Both the position numbers and the translations under genes were made by a program. The notes below the pieces were generated by a model that saw nothing but the letters and a program-made list of their open reading frames with translations, was not told the origin of the DNA and made no database searches. Source: Epiperipatus broadwayi (lineage: Eukaryota > Onychophora > Udeonychophora > Euonychophora > Peripatidae). From it: a DNA stretch of 64,000 nucleotides. The stretch is taken from the NCBI GenBank assembly GCA_028023455.1, contig JAQFVV010012498.1, positions 3,889,797 to 3,953,796 on the forward strand, written 5' to 3'. Below, one piece after another: positions 1 through 16,429 of this stretch. Numbering within the stretch: position 1 is the first letter of the stretch; every line of letters begins with the position of its first letter.

Positions 1-3000
1 TACTTTTAATCACTAAGAAAATAAATAAATCATACGCATGTCTTTCATTTCCATATAGTATCTTAATTTTAAAATAGACCAAAATCTTATAATTCAATAA
101 TTTGTGGCAATAAATAATCTTATACTTTTATATTGTGCATTATAATTATTCTATGACCATTGTAATATCATATGTTAATGTCAATCAATTTCTATAAATC
201 ATATTATGAAAATATTGTATTTCTTTCTCAAAATAATAAAATAATAAATTCATATTGTGCAAATATTATGTTTATTCAAATTATCTGTTGTCAAATGCTG
301 TGGTGTAAAATAATGAATTCAACACATTTTTTATAACAACTTAACAAATTTATTTACATAAACTTTAACAAATAATTTATTTACACTATTTACATTTAAA
401 TGGAACTAAAGAAAATAAAAAAAAATAAGAAAAATAATAATACAAGATTTTTACACTGTTATTATTTCCATAACTATAAGTAGATAATTTATACATTTCA
501 GAGAATGTTTTATTAATAAAATTCAATTAAGTTTATGACTTTAATTTACATAAACATTACTTATTATTAATTAATATAAGAAAAGATTTTATGTAAGATA
601 TCATTCATGTAGCATGTGTGTAAATAAACTAACTTTAATAATTTAAATATTATTTCACTTAAGTCCTACTGTTATTTATATTATAATGTATAAGGCTGTA
701 TTACATTTATCATCAGTATGACTCAAATATTAATTAATGTATCAACTGATATAACTTTGCAGTATAATAACAATTATTGACTATCACTGTTTATTTCATT
801 CCGATATAATATCATACTACATGTCTTATTAGAATATGCAATACGTATATGTACTTTTAAAAAATAATATTTAAAATTATCCAATAATTTCAACTTTTAT
901 AAAGTATTATATCAAATAAATTCTATGATTCTTTTCCATTTTAAATCATTACTTTTCTTTACTTATTATTCCTATTCCTTTATAAAACTACTACCTACAA
1001 AAGTCATTTTAACCCCATTTAATTTCAGTAAAACAAATGACCAATTTTAAAACAAAAAAATAATAACGATCCAAACTCTCCTATACCTCATCATCTATTT
1101 ACAATAAGCCTTCAATCAAGATATATATTTCTATGTAAAATTAACGTGACTTATCTAATAAAAATAAAATAAAATATAGACTTTATATACTTCTTACTAA
1201 CTTTAAAAGAAAAAAAATAAATAACTTACACTAGTATAATAAAAATCTAATTCCTAATATTGTAACAGAAACATTAAAATTTATTCACGAAAGAATCATA
1301 TAATTATTTCTAGGTTCTCATATTATGTTATACTAAATTTATATCATTAATTTAAAATATGCATATTAAAATAAAACTGCTATTATTAATCTTGTGCATG
1401 TATATTATTTAAACATTAATACATTCATTCAATAATCATATAATATTTGGTTGATCTAAAGAAAACATAATAAATACATCAAATTATTATTATCATTACA
1501 CAATTTTTTACCATAAATGATACTTCAATGTACAGTCCGTCACATAATGTCCTCCAGGATTCCAGTTTTACAAAATAATTTCACATTTACACTCAACAAT
1601 TATTCTTTAAAATATTGCGTGTTGTATAATTATAAAATAAACTTTATGCAATAAAAGGTTATATTAGTATTTAGTTATTATTTAAAAAAAATGTAAATGT
1701 ACCTTTCCTATCTTTAATAAATCAATGATTAATGAAATATTTATGTTAGTTAATAAATAAAAATATTACATAACATCCAATGGTGTTTTCATCCAGTTAT
1801 CATTGTTCTTTTTCCTAGGCACAAGTTTTCACTAAACATTACTTCCTTTTCCGGTACATCACGTGTTCTTTAAAAGTTTTTATGAAATAAATGAAAACGT
1901 TCTTTTTTTTAAAAATAAATAAAAAAATAAAAGTTAGTTCCATCAGAAAACAAAAATAAAATTAAAATAGTTTATGCATCCAGGTTCACTTCTTTTAAAG
2001 AAAAAAAAAATTATTTAAAAGTTATTTTTTCTAGAATTAGTCTATAATTTACAAAGTTCTGATTTAATTATTTTTAATTGATTTAATTTGGATATCCACG
2101 TAGATTTGTGCATTCCGTAAGAGATATTTAGGTAAGATTATTTTTAAAGTCTTTTGTATGACCAGCGTCCAGACTTTAATAATACAATAATTTTTATACA
2201 GGTATTTCTTTACCCATTAGATTTTCAATTTATTTGCCTTTTAAAAACTATTAAAGTGTAGTCTTTTAAACCATAAAGACTTAACAAGGCAAATATTCAT
2301 ACACTTACTGTTACATATTATATCTTTACCAAGATATATTTAAATTTAGAATTTACAAATACTTGCTTCATAAAGAAGTATTTCTCATTTTTTTTAAAAT
2401 ATTTGTTTTATAAAAATTAATTACGATCAGCTTTTAAATTTATACCAGGTCCAACATATTATTTTTAAGCATCTAATAACTCTGCTAGTCAATCCAGCAT
2501 TTGTTAAATTTTCAGTATAAAGTCTCCAATACATTTTATCCTTATACGATGTCCTCATGATTATTTGATAGTAAATTGAGCATTAATAGGAAACGATTAA
2601 TAGGGAACTATAACAAATTAACACTGCATATTCATCGGTAACTTTTATAAATTATTTTTAAAATACTCTCTAATAATTTTAAAACGATTTTGAGAGCGTC
2701 TATAATCACGTAGCTATTTTTAATAGCATACTATACTTTAAGAATTTCAATCACAAGTCACCTCCTAACAATTGAACCTTGGTTTTATACCGGAAGAAAA
2801 CTCCCACTTGATTGGTGAATTAAACAATTGACTTGCTAGCTTATTTACATATTTCACCAACAAGACATAATTAAAAATAAATAATGACTTATTTAATATT
2901 TATTATTTATCACATTATTAAATTCTTAAATTAATATTCATCATTTATTTAGATCCATTAAACATTTTTTAAAATATTCTTTCTTACTTAACTTTTACGT

Positions 3001-3756
3001 TTAACTTTTATAAAATTACTTTTATAAACAAACTAAGTCTATTTTTATTCGTTATGCTTTTAAACAGTATTTTAAAAATCAGATTTAATATTTCACATTA
3101 ATTATCTTTATTTTTATTCCATGATAGCCAAAATAATATTTATAAATTTTATAACAGAATTTTTAAAATAGCTTTGCAACTTTACTAAAATACTTCCAAG
3201 CATGTGTGTACGTATTTTAATTAACATCTGTTTTTTACAACAGAGCTACAGACGCTTGTAATAATCTAAAAATAAACTAACAATTCATTTTTTTAAAAAT
3301 AAATATTTTTAAAATAAATAATATCTTATAACAGCTTTTAAAATAATACTTCGATATTATTAAAATCAAATATCAATCTTCTATTATGTATTACTAATAA
3401 TTAAAATATTTATATTCATTTATTAAATATTAAACTTTATCAACAAATAAATATATGCATTTAATTTTAACTTGTCTTTTAAAACTTTAACTTTAAACAT
3501 TTATTTATTAAATTTATTAATGCAGTATTGCTTATGGCCAGTTTTCCCAACCATATACTATTATCATTCCCATTGAAATGTCTCTCTCAAACCTCAGCAC
3601 AATTTTTACACATCAAATACTCATGAATTACTTTAATTACATTTTCTAAAAGATTATTATAAACAAAGTTAAAATCATATAGTTAAATATATCTTAAATT
3701 TAAAATTTTAAATAGATTGACACATCAATTTATGGAGACCCATACAAAAGGGCACA
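1..3756 (-). mobile_element. Diverged long LTR (solo or outer LTR), truncated by the window start
   Basis: This stretch is a diverged relative of the 4.58-kb LTRs found at 21038-25610 and 31916-36502. Shared landmarks occur in the same order. A 'tttgtggcaataaa' motif near 110 matches the LTR near 21765. The run at 340-400 around 'aaataatttatttacac' matches 21976-22030. 'tatggccag' followed by 'caaccata' at 3534-3554 matches 25392-25412. The end 'gggcaca' at 3750-3756 matches both LTR termini. The distance from the second landmark to the end is about 3.4 kb here and 3.6 kb in the intact LTR, so the copy is roughly collinear. The first kilobase or less of the LTR lies off the window. No purine tract follows the end, so this is an outer LTR edge or a solo LTR. 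It is bounded on the right by (TA)n, like the intact element. Identity is visibly low, which implies an older insertion or a sister family. Confidence 0.72.
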
Positions 3757-3970
3757 ATATATATATATATATTTCATTTTGGATAATCAATTTTCGAACT
3801 TTAAATTGTCCATGTCTTTTTTATAAAATATTTTATTTAGATTAGTATACTACTATATATAAGTATTACAAATTTGATTTGAACGGCCACTTTAATTACT
3901 TCCTTGTTGGTTTCATAAAAGGTAAATTATTTCTTTAATTTATATAGGTTGTTTAAATTTACCTGCAAGC

Positions 3971-4035
<65 letters not shown>

Positions 4036-5123
4036 CTTTTATTAATTAAAATAATTGAAAGTATTATTTTTTGATTGGAAGACATAAAATAAAAAACAAT
4101 GTATAAAAGACAAAAAAATGTTAACATAATATTCTTAATATATTAAAAGAGAATAACGAAAGAAAAAGTAAAAAAAATCTTTATCAAGATGTTTTATTTA
4201 GTGTATATGCTACTCGTTTTTTTTTCTATCAGTTGTATAACCATAAAATATTGCTCTTTAATATGTTTCATGTAATTTTTATTTAATTGTCTTTTAGAAA
4301 ATAATTAGATTTAAAATTCCAGCATATAATTTGTATTGATTCTCTGTGGATGTTCTTTATTCTAGAAGAGAGATTTTCTTTATAGTAAATTGCAAATTTT
4401 TACCATTATGGCTAATGTTTTTTTTTTTTTTTTTTTTTAAAAAGTAGGTTAAGATTATAGCCAATGGTAAATATTAAGACAGGTAATTGGAAGGTTTGGG
4501 GATTTTACATTATTTCTTTCATTCCATCACATATCACATCTAAGTCACATTGGTTGGAGAAACAAACAGCATAGAAGTTTAACACCGAATGCTTTGATAA
4601 ATTTTAAAAAAAACTATACTTGTTTCAAATATTGTAAATAACGTGTTCTAATAATAGATCTTTCATTTCCTTACTCTCAGAAATTAGTAAATTTTTCCTA
4701 ATATTTTGCTGTTATTATAGCTTTCTTTCCTAGTTTGATAGAAATAGGCACAATATTATTAAACTATCATTTAGAAGTCATGAGACTACTTCCAAAGAAT
4801 GCTTTCTTTGTTTTTTTTAATACTATATTTTATATTGTCAATGTTTTTCCTGATTTCAACGTTTTAGACTATCAAATATATATTATATCTTCTTATTTTT
4901 AAACAACGGCTAATCATACTCCCGGAAAGATATTTTTAATCATAAGAACTTCAGTCTCTCTTTTAAACCAGATTGATAACTGACTGAATCACTTATCAAA
5001 AATATTAATAAATTTTATTATACTGTTTTTGTCACAACATTATTTATCATTTTCTTTGTACTTAATAAGTTTTCAGTACATCATAAATATCTTTTTTAAA
5101 AATTTATTGAGGAATTTATTTAC
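3757..5123. other. AT-rich non-coding DNA
   Basis: No protein-coding signal is visible on either strand. The stretch holds short TA runs at its left edge, a (TA)n array at 3972-4033 and a run of T at 4420-4438. The rest is featureless A+T-rich sequence. Confidence 0.6.
3972..4033. repeat. (TA)n microsatellite
   Basis: About 30 TA units are interrupted by one G near 3993. Translation of such arrays gives tyrosine-isoleucine ladders that are not genes. Confidence 0.95.
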
Positions 5124-5136
5124 ATTAAACAATTGA
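5124..5136. repeat. Candidate target-site duplication, left copy (PLE A)
   Basis: The 13-base string ATTAAACAATTGA is found here and again at 7274-7286. The two copies flank the inverted-arm Penelope-like element. About 39 bases of non-repeated sequence lie between this copy and the start of the left arm. Confidence 0.5.
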
Positions 5137-5319
5137 TAAATGTGGTTTTAATTTCTCCTTATTTGTAAAAATGAAAATACTTAATTGTAAATTATTAGAG
5201 AAAAAATATAGTTAGTAATAAATTTGGCTGAACGTTTTCGAGGAACCGTGCCTCATACTCATAGCCTTCGTGAAAATGTACTTGATATATGTAAATGAGA
5301 ATATTCAAATGAGTTACTG

Positions 5320-5997
5320 TTAAGTAGCCCATTTTTTCGAAATGTCGAAGCACGTGTCTCTTCTGTTGATTGCATGGATGTCTCTGTTAATGTAGAATGC
5401 CTCTTTTATCTTTCTCCTGTAGTCGTTTGGTTCTGAGCATAAAATAACGGGGTTAGTGGGTATGAAATTGTGCCCTGATTGTTTAGTATGTTCAAAAAAT
5501 GCAGAAGATGTAATGCTGTTCGTTTGGGCTTTATTGAAGTTGTACCGATGTTGAGCCAACCTGGTGTTAATTGTGGCTTTTGTTTCCCCATAATATGTGG
5601 CGTGGCATCCGGCCTGGGGGCAGGAAATGGAGTACACCACATGTGGGGTGAGTGCTGGATCAATGTAATCTTTGGAGTTATTGATCAACCTATTAGTGTT
5701 GGGTGGAGTTCTGAATATTATGCTGAATTTGTTGCTTAAGGTTTTCGTTAGTTTATTGGATATTTTAGGGATGTAGGGGACCGTTATTCTGGGTAGATTG
5801 GTGCGAGGCAATTTATCATCTATTGTGCTGTTAAATTTCATGACTTTCCTCCTAATAGTTTTGTATTTGACACCTGCTGCTAGTAGGTCTTTAATGTAAT
5901 TGTTTACATTTTCCTTCCTATGTGCTTCATATTTACACAAATGATGGTTTCTAAACAGAAATGCTTTAAGACCTGCGAATTTGTGCGATGCGGGTGA
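5320..5997 (-). pseudogene. PLE A left-arm fragment: GIY-YIG endonuclease domain
   Basis: This is an open reading frame of about 225 codons on the minus strand. It opens at the palindrome junction, right after a TAA, and ends at the natural PLE stop after 'FDISKKWAT'. It contains the basic linker rich in Lys and Arg ('KTIRRKVMKF'). The GIY-YIG signature follows, degenerate as 'VVYSISC' then 'YYGETKATI', with a following 'LAQHR' arginine helix and the late 'KIKEAFYI' acidic motif. These elements define the PLE endonuclease. There is no RT and no usable start codon, since the first candidate is a TTG at 5940, so it cannot be an autonomous gene. It differs from the right arm at only a few residues, for example Val/Phe in 'AAGVKYK' against 'AAGFKYK'. 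Confidence 0.85.
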
Positions 5998-6004
5998 TTA
6001 AGAG

Positions 6005-7132
6005 TTGCTGCGAATATCTTGTCCTAACGAGAGAATTAAATTCATTATGGCTTTCTTGACATGGCTTGACTCCCATATTTTCACTCTTTTCGAAGATAAA
6101 TGGTACACAATGCAAGATGGTTGGCCCATGGGCCTCCCTATCAGTGGCGTCTTATCCAGTATATACTTAAATAAATATGAACAATCCATTATTCCAAAAT
6201 ATTTCAACACTAACCCAGACTTCATATATATACGATATGTAGATGATATTTTCATTATAGCATCTAAAAATAATATTTTAAATATACAACGCGAATTACA
6301 AAGCACAACTAAACTATTTTTCTCTATCATATATGAAAACAATAACGAACTCAAATATCTTGATCCTTCCTTGTCAAGAGACCGCCACGCAATAGATTAC
6401 AAAATGCTTGTTAAACCATTTGAAATCCGAAGCTGCATCCATCCTAATTCTAAATCACCCGCATCGCACAAATTCGCAGGTCTTAAAGCATTTCTGTTTA
6501 GAAACCATCATTTGTGTAAATATGAAGCACATAGGAAGGAAAATGTAAACAATTACATTAAAGACCTACTAGCAGCAGGATTCAAATACAAAACTATTAG
6601 GAGGAAAGTCATGAAATTTAACAGCACAATAGATGATAAATTGCCTCGCACCAATCTACCCAGAATAACGGTCCCCTACATCCCTAAAATATCCAATAAA
6701 CTAACGAAAACCTTAAGCAACAAATTCAGCATAATATTCAGAACTCCACCCAACACTAATAGGTTGATCAATAACTCCAAAGATTACATTGATCCAGCGC
6801 TCACCCCACATGTGGTGTACTCCATTTCCTGCCCCCAGGCCGGATGCCACGCCACATATTATGGGGAAACGAAAGCCACAATTAACACCAGGTTGGCTCA
6901 ACATCGGTACACCTTCAATAGAGCCCAAACGAACAGCAGTACATCTTCTGCATTTTTTGAACATACTAAACAATCAGGGCACAATTTCATACCCGCTAAC
7001 CCCGTTATTTTATGCTCAGAACCAAACGACTACAGGAGAAAGATAAAAGAGGCATTCTACATTAACAGAGACATCCATGCAATCAACAGAAGAGACACGT
7101 GCTTCGACATTTCGAAAAAATGGGCTACTTAA
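6005..7132 (+). CDS. PLE A right-arm ORF: reverse transcriptase C-terminal part plus GIY-YIG endonuclease (5'-truncated)
   Basis: An uninterrupted frame of 375 codons. Residues 1-125 hold the end of the RT domain. They include the primer-grip-side motif 'GLPISGVLSSIYL' (about 43-55), the catalytic 'IRYVDDIFIIAS' (about 75-86) with both aspartates intact, and the following 'ELKYLDPSL' block. A linker comes next, then the GIY-YIG nuclease from about residue 265 ('VVYSISC', 'YYGET', 'LAQHR'). The frame stops after 'SKKWAT'. RT motifs 1-3 are missing. The frame begins with TTG at the junction and the start is not biological. Full PLE ORFs are roughly twice this length. The absence of stops or frameshifts suggests recent insertion of an already truncated copy. 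Confidence 0.88.
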   Translation: MLRISCPNERIKFIMAFLTWLDSHIFTLFEDKWYTMQDGWPMGLPISGVLSSIYLNKYEQSIIPKYFNTNPDFIYIRYVDDIFIIASKNNILNIQRELQSTTKLFFSIIYENNNELKYLDPSLSRDRHAIDYKMLVKPFEIRSCIHPNSKSPASHKFAGLKAFLFRNHHLCKYEAHRKENVNNYIKDLLAAGFKYKTIRRKVMKFNSTIDDKLPRTNLPRITVPYIPKISNKLTKTLSNKFSIIFRTPPNTNRLINNSKDYIDPALTPHVVYSISCPQAGCHATYYGETKATINTRLAQHRYTFNRAQTNSSTSSAFFEHTKQSGHNFIPANPVILCSEPNDYRRKIKEAFYINRDIHAINRRDTCFDISKKWAT

Positions 7133-7273
7133 CAGTAACTCATTTGAATATTCTCATTTACATATATCAAGTACATTTTCACGAAGGCTATGAGTATGAG
7201 GCACGGTTCCTCGAAAACGTTCAGCCAAATTTATTACTAACTATATTTTTTCTCTAATAATTTACAATTAAGT

Positions 7274-7286
7274 ATTAAACAATTGA
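7274..7286. repeat. Candidate target-site duplication, right copy (PLE A)
   Basis: This is a perfect copy of the 13-base ATTAAACAATTGA at 5124-5136. It directly abuts the outer end of the right PLE arm. Confidence 0.5.
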
Positions 7287-7619
7287 ATATTTTGGAAAGG
7301 AAAAAAAAAGCATAAAATTTATGGCACCCCCTTCCCTCTCTTTTAATTAAAAAATAATAATTTTTAAATTCCAGTTCTTCATATACGCAAGAAAATGTTT
7401 TCTATATCTTATTTTATAATTGACTAGTCTTCAGTATTCAAAAGCATTAATAACGAATACATGCTTAAGAATAGCAATTTAATAAACTCATAAATATATA
7501 TATATATATTAGTTTTTCTGCAAATATTACATATCAATTATTTTTAATAGCTAGTAAAGTCATAAATTATTTGAATTATTAAATGCATGTTATTCACTTA
7601 AGCAAAATCATGAGATGGA

Positions 7620-7736
<117 letters not shown>

Positions 7737-7884
7737 CAAATTACACCTATTACAAATATTATTCCTCAGAAGACAATACATTATTAAGGATTTTCCTTTC
7801 AATGCAATTTTTTTTCAGTGTAAAACATAAATTAAAACGCACTATATATATAAAATACATAAATAAAAAATAAATAAAAAATAT

Positions 7885-8146
7885 AAAAGATTTCTTTAAA
7901 AAACATTCTTAAATTTAACATTTTTGCTATTGGTGGGATTTTTAATGTTTTATTCAAACCAGAGATTGTAGCGCCTCTACAACCGTCTTTCTACCTTTTT
8001 ATAACTCTGTGGATGGCTTGTGTGACCAAGTCGAAACGTCAGTATATTGATATTAAAAGTTTTTAACACGGATGAACCCGCAAAATATGTATTTTATATA
8101 TTTAACCCGTGCAAATCTTCGTTTTAACATATATATATACTATAAT
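7885..8146 (+). mobile_element. PLE family B, 3'-terminal fragment
   Basis: This 260-bp piece matches the 3' end of the family B element at about 58370-58620 almost base for base. It includes 'ttaacatttttgctattggt', 'gtcgaaacgtcagtatatt', 'acacggatgaacccgcaaaa' and the terminal 'tttaacatatatata'. The mirror copy occurs at 54887-55100. It begins within the last codons of the nuclease ORF and carries no other coding sequence. It is an extreme 5' truncation, as expected from target-primed reverse transcription, and sits in TA-rich DNA. The high identity to the distant copy implies a recent or well conserved family. Confidence 0.85.
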
Positions 8147-11228
<3,082 letters not shown>

Positions 11229-12265
11229 GTGTGTATATATCTCTCAAAGTCATACAACATAGTAGTGTTTGTGGCAACCCATTGCATGTGCACCAACTAT
11301 ATAGCCACTAGATGCTCTAAAATGGAGCATTTGATTTGGAAGTGGTTTCTCTGGCATAGCATACTTGCATCTGTTGTGAACACATTGAGTGAATGTGAAA
11401 GCTGCCAGAGAACCAAACCAGTGAACAGGAATTACATGGCTCCCATGTTGTCCATAATAGCAAAGTGGCCTAGAGAAATGGTAACTTTGGACTTTTATGG
11501 TCCTCTGCCAGTGTTCAATAAAAATATATCCTTGTCATGTATGATTTATTTTCAAAGTATGTGTCCATGTACCCCATCATGCAGGCAAATGTGAAGAATT
11601 CCATCAAAATGTTAGAAATCAGGCATTTTACAGAGATCAAAAAGCCCAAGAGCATTTTATCTGACCATGACATACCCTTCACATCCAAGGTATGGCACCA
11701 GTGGATCCATCTTCAGGGGATTAGGCACAACTTTACATCAATTTGGAACCGTCAATATAACCCTTGTGAACTGGTGATGAAGGAGTTAGGGTGCCTGTTT
11801 TACACTTATACAGGCATGAATCATAAGGGGTGTGTGTAATGGACCCCTCAAGTAGTGAACTTCATAAACTGGTTCATAAATGAATCACCTCTTTTTGTCT
11901 CCAATTTGGGCAATACATCCCATGTCATATTAAGACCTTTGTACCAGGGATGGAGGAACTGTGTATTAACCAAAAAAATGACCAGGATAGGGCATATCAG
12001 ATCTTAAAGTGGGAGAGCCACCAATAAAGGAGAAAAATAAGAAACTTTACACATATTTAAAGTGGGATATTGGGTCATGGTTAAAATCCTGCACATCAGT
12101 GACTGGTGTAGATTTGTGTGCCAAAAAATCTGCAACTTGTATGAGGCCCATGCACCATCTGTCACAATCAAGGGGATAATGCATTTTGGGTGGACACAAT
12201 GCATAAAATCAAGGGATCATATAATGTCCGATCATTACAGACTGCCCAGCCCTTGGCAGATATGA
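11229..12265 (+). pseudogene. Decayed Ty3/gypsy integrase (3' part of pol)
   Basis: Three pieces in different frames line up with the integrase of the intact element at 25820-28390. First comes the end of the HHCC zinc-binding region ('CESCQRTKP', about 11395-11420), followed by the first catalytic aspartate in 'TLDFYGPLP' (about 11485-11512). Second is 'SILSDHDIPFTSKVW' with the second catalytic aspartate and 'NPCELVMKELG' with the catalytic glutamate (about 11655-11795). Third is the C-terminal part around 'CNLYEAH', where the GPY motif of the family is lost (12062-12265). At least two frameshifts and several stops separate them. RT and RNase H are not recognisable upstream. The gypsy integrase would act in the nucleus to insert cDNA, but this copy is dead. 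Confidence 0.75.
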
Positions 12266-12352
12266 ACAATGCAGGGACAAGCAGGTCAACATATTAGGAG
12301 AGAGGAAATGCTGTAAGAGAGCCATTCAAATTGCAAGAGTTATTCGAAGGCT

Positions 12353-12367
12353 TTGGAATGGGGGTAT
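12353..12367 (+). other. Candidate polypurine tract before a decayed 3' LTR
   Basis: About 90 bases after the integrase relic the plus strand reads 'ggaatgggggtat', followed at once by TGTAAC at 12368. A purine tract with a run of G directly before TG is what is expected at the start of a 3' LTR. The LTR's own end could not be found, so the element's right boundary is unknown. Confidence 0.4.
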
Positions 12368-12419
12368 TGTAACAGAACAGGTTCCAAGCCAGTCAGAACA
12401 AAAAAAATTAGTGGTCAGC

Positions 12420-13786
<1,367 letters not shown>

Positions 13787-13856
13787 TTTGCTCTTGGCAA
13801 TATGGCCATCTGACCTGAGCCTGAGCTAGTCAGGGCTCGAACCTCTCTAATCTATA
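13787..13856 (-). repeat. Possible tRNA-derived SINE fragment
   Basis: On the minus strand the segment reads 'gaggttcgagccctgactag', which resembles a pol III B box (GGTTCGAnnCC). It is clearly richer in G+C than its surroundings. No clear A box or tail was found. It could equally be chance or another degraded repeat. Confidence 0.25.
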
Positions 13857-13942
13857 GTTATTTATATCAAAATAATTGTCATTAGTGTATCTCCTTCACG
13901 TAATTCTTATTTTATATAAGATGGGCACTTGGAATCTACTGG

Positions 13943-14663
13943 ATGTCTATAGATATGCATTGGGGAAATTTATTTAGAGTTTATTGTAGGAAAGTAGGAC
14001 TAAAGATAAATGTTAAAAAGACTAAAGTAATGTTTAATAGATTTTCTCAAAATATAAAGATAAAGATTGATTATGATGAGTTAGAAGAAGTTAACAGTTA
14101 CAAATACCTTGGTCAGATTATTAATACAGATGGAAATATAATGGATGAAATTAATCATAGAATTAAACTTGGTTGGAGTGCTTTTGGTAGAAATAATTTG
14201 ATACTAAAAGGAAATATGCCTATGCATTTGAAAAGGAAGATTTTTAATAAATGTGTTTTGCCAGTTCTTACTTATGGATCTGAGACTTGGACACTTAATA
14301 GAAGAGCAATGCAGTTACTTCAGACCACTCAAAGAAGTATGGAGAGATGCTTGTTGAGAGTAACAAGAAGGGATCGAAAACGCAATGTATGGGTAAATGA
14401 ACAAACAGGTATTACTGACCTCATTGAAAAAATTAAAAGACTGAAGTGGAGTTGGGATGGACATATTGTTAGAAGAGATGATAACAGATGGACAATTGAA
14501 ATTTTAAACTGGATTCCAAGAGATTGTAAAAGACCCAGAAAGAGACCACATGTGAGATGGATGAAACAAGAAAGTGTGCAGGGGTGATGTGGAGAAGAGA
14601 AGCTAAAGATAGGAAAAGATGGATTGAACTTGGAGAGACCTTCATCCTGCAGTGGATTGATAA

Positions 14664-14665
<2 letters not shown>
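13943..14665 (+). pseudogene. RTE-like non-LTR retrotransposon, C-terminal fragment of reverse transcriptase
   Basis: A frame of 214 codons starts inside the RT domain. It includes 'VGLKINVKKTKVMF' and 'YKYLGQIINTDG' (RT motif after the YxDD box), then 'VLPVLTYGSETWTL', and 'LKWSWDGHIVRR' near the end. These are hallmark strings of the RTE-clade C-terminus. After the frame stops at 14587 the family's last block continues in another frame ('RKRWIELGETFILQ'), so one frameshift is present. The catalytic YxDD box and the N-terminal endonuclease are absent, so this is a 5'-truncated dead copy. The sequence passes directly into 'gattgataatga' and a (TA)n tract, matching the simple-repeat 3' ends of RTE elements. 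Confidence 0.85.

Positions 14666-14717
<52 letters not shown>
14665..14717. repeat. (TA)n tract at the RTE 3' end
   Basis: About 26 TA units follow immediately on the RTE terminus. It may be the element's own tail, the insertion target, or both. Confidence 0.9.
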
Positions 14718-14719
<2 letters not shown>

Positions 14720-16429
14720 TGTAGCTCATAGAATTACTTAACTCACATGCAAATCACCAGAGGGCAATCCACATATGTATTCCACATTCTGATATCACAG
14801 AATACTAACTTTTTTTCTTTACAGCCCACTAAGGTCAGGGAGAAAACAAAAGATCTACAACTATTTGCTTAAGTTATTGATTGCAAATAAAGATGACAAA
14901 GTACAAAAATAATAAGAATGCACTATTTATTCACATATATACAATACAAACATACACTGGTGTAACTTTAGTCAATTGATTCATAAATTAGTTTTAAGGT
15001 AAATAAACCTTTCAAAACTTTCATAGATTAATTTAATTTTAATTATGCACAGATGTAGTATATAGTGATGTAATGATTCAATATTTCAAAATAACACCTA
15101 TTTGATACAATTAATGCAGAATTTTATTAATGTTAGCTGTTGGAATGAATTCCAATTTACTGCATAATCTCTTGAATGCTTTCTACTATCATCACCACTG
15201 TTCCAATGCTAGCTGATACAAGCTTATAAATTAATACAGATCTAAATATGTGATTATTGTGATCAATTACATGTTATCATATCAGTGTACAATAATTAAT
15301 AAAATATAAATATAAAATACAGGTATTCACATCTGTATTACAATAATTATATAAGAACATATACATAGAAATATTATATGCCTATAATAGGAAATAAACT
15401 TCTATATAATATATAGCAAACAGGGACTGGATCTCACATACATATCACTACGCAACATGTGTGAAAGAAAAATGGATGGTATATGGTAGGACTTGATCAT
15501 TTACAGCACAACATTGTTTAAAGAAAATAATGACTGTAAGGATCAGCAGTCACAAATGATGTTACAATCATCTAACACTAATGTGTTACATAAGAATGAG
15601 AATTAAATGTGACTCATAGCCTGAAATGACAGATATGAGCCATACATTCTTATCAATAATAATAATAATTCAAATACAAGACTGTTTAGCTAAAACTGAT
15701 ATATATTTAACAGAACTCTAATCTAGCTGGTCTATGCAGCATGCTTGCCTCTCATTCACTTTGTTAAAACTTTACTGATTTAACATACTATTATTAACTA
15801 AATAAAGTGGAAATAACTGCTTAGTACATCAACATTTAGTAGCATGGCAAGAGATCAGAATTATACGTTAATTGTTTTTTGTAGATTATTTTATATGTTT
15901 AACACTAATTAAATTAACATCTCTTGACATATCTGCTCATAAACATATTAATTCTATAACTATTCATTAATATATTTCATTAAATCAGAAACAATAGTTA
16001 ACTAAGTATGAGTTTAAAGTTTATACTTATTCTTTTGGTTATCATAGTTCACATTCAATATTTAGGTATTTGCAGAGTTAATTCTTTATCATAGCTATGA
16101 TGGATGGTTTTAAGTCACAGTTCAAGCAATATTAAAATACTTCAGCAGTGTTTTCATCTTATCTTAATGGGTCATTCATTTCAAACTAGACATCAGTTTT
16201 TACACATACCAGGTGAATACAGTGAGCACTTGTTCAGATGTTTTCTTCTGTTGTTGATAGCTTCTTTTTCAACATGTACTGATGGGTTTGCAGTATGCCT
16301 TGTGCCAGTTTTATAGAGTATAGAAGATAATGGTTTTTCTACTTCTGTATGGTAGATATGGCTGGAACTATTAGATTAATTATTTGATTTGCAGAATAAC
16401 AGCACACAATGAATCATGGAAGCAAGCAA
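14718..16429. other. Non-coding DNA
   Basis: AT-rich sequence without recognisable coding regions, RNA genes or repeats, apart from a short AATAAT run near 15655. Confidence 0.5.

Larger units (their letters stand above)
5137..7273. mobile_element. Penelope-like element family A, head-to-head inverted arms
   Basis: The left arm (5176-5998, read on minus) and right arm (6453-7276, read on plus) are nearly perfect inverted repeats of about 820 bp. The right copy runs further 5', so a 453-bp unique spacer (6000-6452) belongs to it. Each arm carries the PLE C-terminal linker and GIY-YIG nuclease, and both 3' ends point outward. The right arm also keeps the last part of the reverse transcriptase. 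PLEs are known to carry partial copies of themselves in direct or inverted orientation at their ends, so the architecture is characteristic. Both copies are 5'-truncated: the N-terminal RT motifs are absent. Arm divergence is small, amounting to a few amino-acid changes, so the two arms arose together or recently. Confidence 0.88.

Noticed and set aside
5479-5739. 86-codon plus-strand frame with Cys/Gly-rich sequence (mirror at 6713-6973)
   Set aside because: Antisense shadow of the PLE nuclease ORF, seen in both palindrome arms.
16104-16316. 70-codon frame (His/Phe/Leu-rich)
   Set aside because: No similarity to known proteins, no supporting context, and a length expected by chance.
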